NCBI GenBank assembly: GCA_934045905.1
Contig: OW203771.1
Coordinates: forward strand, 24,436,069-24,500,068
Reading direction: 5' to 3'
DNA: 64,000 nt
Source: Leuctra nigra
Taxonomy: Eukaryota > Arthropoda > Insecta > Plecoptera > Leuctridae
This document shows positions 61,541 to 64,000 of the stretch, piece by piece. Position 1 is the first letter of the stretch; each line of letters starts with the position of its first letter. Made by a program: the position numbers and the translations under genes. The notes under the pieces were generated by a model that had not been told where the DNA came from, ran no database searches, and saw nothing but the letters and a program-made list of their open reading frames with translations.

Positions 61541-62542
61541 CTCAAACCTAGCACTGGTGCACACCACACATAGAGTAGATACTTTGATGACATAAATCAG
61601 AAAATAAGAAATTATATAATTTCAAAAACCGTCTGTTTCTAAGCCCTTTATGCCTTCGTAGACCAAGGTGACAATTTGCACGAAATATGTTCCAATAACA
61701 ATGAGAAAGGGCAAAGAAAAAAGGTCGTTGACTATCTTAGCCGCGTCGCAAAGTATCAAGTGAACAGACGACGCCGATCGTAAAATATCAAGGTCAACTT
61801 GACGACCTTGAGACTCTAGGTACTCGTTTAGAATACGGAAACGTTGACGTAGGGCGAGGACACAAGATATGAACTGCCATTCTGACAGAAGAAGTATGTA
61901 AAATTGGCCGTAGAATCAAATACACAATATTAGTGGTTCATCCATTCCACTTCCAAAAACGTCCAACATATATATTAATGGAGTGCTGAGAAATGGTATG
62001 ACAATGGAGGCGATTACAAAGTATTGGTTCTTTGAGTGTGGAATGTGTACATTTATGTTTTCCATGGCAATGTCAATCTCATGTAAATATTTAAAGAATA
62101 AATTGAACTCAATTTGTCGGAATCCTTTAAGAAAAAAACAAATTGTTGCGATGACCTCAATTGAATTACGAAATAACATGGTATATTGCTGAATGGAACC
62201 AGGTTTATAATTTTCGTCATCGACGGAACTTAAATTGTCTAAGAACAACTTAAACACCACTATCAGTGCGATGACGATGACAGCGCTGTAGACCGCTCCT
62301 AGACGTGACACTACAAGAGTGACGCTGCCATTGACGTGTTTGACGCGACAACTGACGAGACCAATGAGTTGTGAGATGTAGATCATCGGCAAGGCGCTGG
62401 ACAACGCGTCTACTGGCCTCCAGCGAGCGCGGAGTTTCTGGAGAACGCTGCCTTTAACAGTTACCCACTCGTCACGAGGTCGGTCTGGACTCCAGAGGTC
62501 TCCAGATGACAAAGCTGTTTCATTATTTGTGGGCGAAATCAT
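61541..62542 (-). pseudogene. Receptor B exon 1 with two TGA codons
   Basis: Starts MISPTNNETALSSGDLWSPD. TGA at 61918-61916 and 61624-61622. Ends CTSARFE at donor GTAAGA. 334 codons including the stops, one more than gene A. Confidence 0.75.
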
Positions 62543-64000
62543 TTCCTTGCTTTGGATGAAGTCGAACTTTTCGTTTCTGTTCGACTTGGAAAAACAGCAG
62601 ATTTGATTATGCGAAGATCAGGAAAGATACCTATGGATAAAAAAAAAATGCATGACACTAATTTTGAGATCAGCATTAGAAGTAGTGCATTTTGCTACTT
62701 CGAGGATAACCTCAAAGAAATTTTAATATGCGTACCTAATTTATTTCTTCACCCACTGAACGAAGTGGAAATAGAAAACAACATAACAAATTTGCACGAT
62801 TGCAAAAGAGCAAATTTACATGTGACATGAGTAACAATAGAATTTTCGGAAAAGTTGCGGTTACTTCCAAGATAGTTTATTTCGTTTAAAACAACTAATT
62901 GAAAGTATATGGTTCCTCGTGGTTGTTGTAATATTTCGCAGAGTGGGTTGAAATAAGTGTTTACACTTCGATTTCTTAAAATTGCGTCGTCCTTGAAATG
63001 AAAATGAGCGATCATTTGGCACTTTAAGGTAGCACAACTGATATCTCATATCTTCCAAATAAGCCTATTTTTGGCAGAGGTATCAATAATCACTGTTTAC
63101 ACGATACTGTGAAATATGAACAACTTCTCGTGTCTAGATTTTGAGATATTGTAGTTATAAATTCCTATTTTTAACATGTCTTATGGGGGCCATTAAAATC
63201 ATGACGATTTCCATGCTATTTTTGAGTTTTGAATTTTACTGAAGTTCAACGTTTTTTCAAAAAACTGATTTCTAGATAGATAGTTGGACATTCTATTAGT
63301 AAAAAAATTGAAAACAATACCAACGTGTGCTATTTTAAAAGTTATCAACCAAAAACTAAATGATTTCCCTATACCTCCTGTGTTACAGTTTTGTTCATTC
63401 TCGGAAGGCAATAAATTGAAATCTCGCTATACGACAGGGGTTGCTAGTTAAATGACATTTTATGATTCATTTATACTTAAATATAGTTGAAATGTAGGAA
63501 AACGTTTTCTGAACTTGTAATTTCAAGATTTTTTTTGTATATTATGTATATCATGATGGTACTACCGTACTCGTCAAGAAATCCCATTACGAGGTGTAAG
63601 ACTGTTTCACTCACCGATAAAACATTAATATTGTCATGAGTTTCTTTAGGAAAACCGGCCATTTTAAATACAGCTGTAATTTAAATGTGCTCTGAATTTT
63701 GTATGTGGCTTGTGTACCAGGTGTATTACCCAATCCTCCACAGATCCACTTGCAATCTCGATATTAAACTCATTTATTCAGATTTGGAAAATAGATCAAG
63801 ATTTTTAAGCACTTAGAATACGTAACTAATTTCTCATAGTTAGTAAACCAAAGTCGTGTCACCTACTTTAAAAATCAGACGACTGAAGAGAAATCAAAAT
63901 GAATCATACTGAAGAATGAATCGAGGAGAAACTAGCAGAACGCCTAGCTTGCTCTATTCGTTAAAAGAACTGATTCAAAAGTATTGAATCCTCATCACAT
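62543..64000. other. Right end of window, no supported gene
   Basis: AT-rich. A short - strand frame at 63477-63662 starts MAGFPKETHDNINVL but has no recognised family, splice context or neighbours, so it is not called. Confidence 0.5.

Larger units (their letters stand above)
57675..62542 (-). pseudogene. Gustatory receptor paralogue (gene B) with two in-frame stops
   Basis: Same four-exon layout as gene A: 62542-61541, 61456-61391, 57908-57819, 57740-57675. TGA codons interrupt exon 1 at 61918-61916 (after 208 codons; gene A has Thr in ITFYSQ) and at 61624-61622 (gene A has Glu in KFEYW). The frame is otherwise kept across the exon and the splice sites persist, so the loss is recent, or these are sequence errors. 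The exon 2 donor is weak (AGA/GTGATA), with a solo LTR inserted 7 bp beyond it. The C-terminus is MRSPEHS-extended relative to gene A. Mostly about 60% identical to gene A, but far higher in two tracts. Confidence 0.75.

Noticed and set aside
63477..63662. Short frame starting MAGFPKETHDNINVL
   Set aside because: No family recognised and no exon context; could be an exon of a gene outside the window, but this cannot be supported here.

Overview
The window is insect nuclear DNA. It is AT-rich, has canonical GT-AG introns, carries a dense load of MITE, SINE, LINE and LTR elements, and encodes an insect-type ClC chloride channel and insect chemoreceptors. The order is uncertain; the style of the repeats would suit a hemipteran, but nothing seen here proves it. 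Only three host genes can be supported.

(1) A ClC-2-type chloride channel (Drosophila ClC-a orthologue) fills the + strand from 8904 to 46540. I traced 21 coding exons whose phases all join and predict 925 residues. They include the gating glutamate, the pore Ser and Tyr, two C-terminal CBS domains, a stop codon and a poly(A) signal. (2) A gustatory receptor (7tm_7 family, 402 residues, apparently intact) lies on the - strand, 56192 down to 48323. (3) A tandem paralogue on the - strand, 62542 down to 57675, carries two in-frame TGA codons and is probably a pseudogene. The paralogues share a 238-bp 5' tract with one difference and a 210-bp 3' tract with about eight, against a much more diverged middle. 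That pattern is a gene-conversion signature.

The most striking structure lies in the channel gene. Three exons have a splice-junction segment expanded into a tandem array extending into the intron: five copies of exon 3 (166-168 bp), 45 perfectly phased 98-bp copies of the exon 7 acceptor plus its first 83 bases (4.41 kb, with an 882-bp higher-order repeat), and 12 copies of a 51-52-bp unit carrying the exon 11 donor. In each case the site that gives a full-length product is the one touching the unique exon body, so splicing must choose it among near-identical decoys.

Layout: 1-308, LTR fragment; 309-8903, intergenic with MITEs and a large composite hairpin-headed repeat holding a GTCGAC-hairpin element; 8904-46540, the channel gene, with introns full of Helentron/HINE-like, hAT-like, PIF-like and mariner-like non-autonomous elements and a tRNA-derived SINE; 46541-48322, intergenic repeats; 48323-62542, the receptor pair, whose long introns hold a LINE split by an internally deleted LTR element, copies of a second repeat family and a solo LTR; 62543-64000, no supported gene. 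All calls rest on reading and translating the sequence by eye; no database search or transcript data was available.
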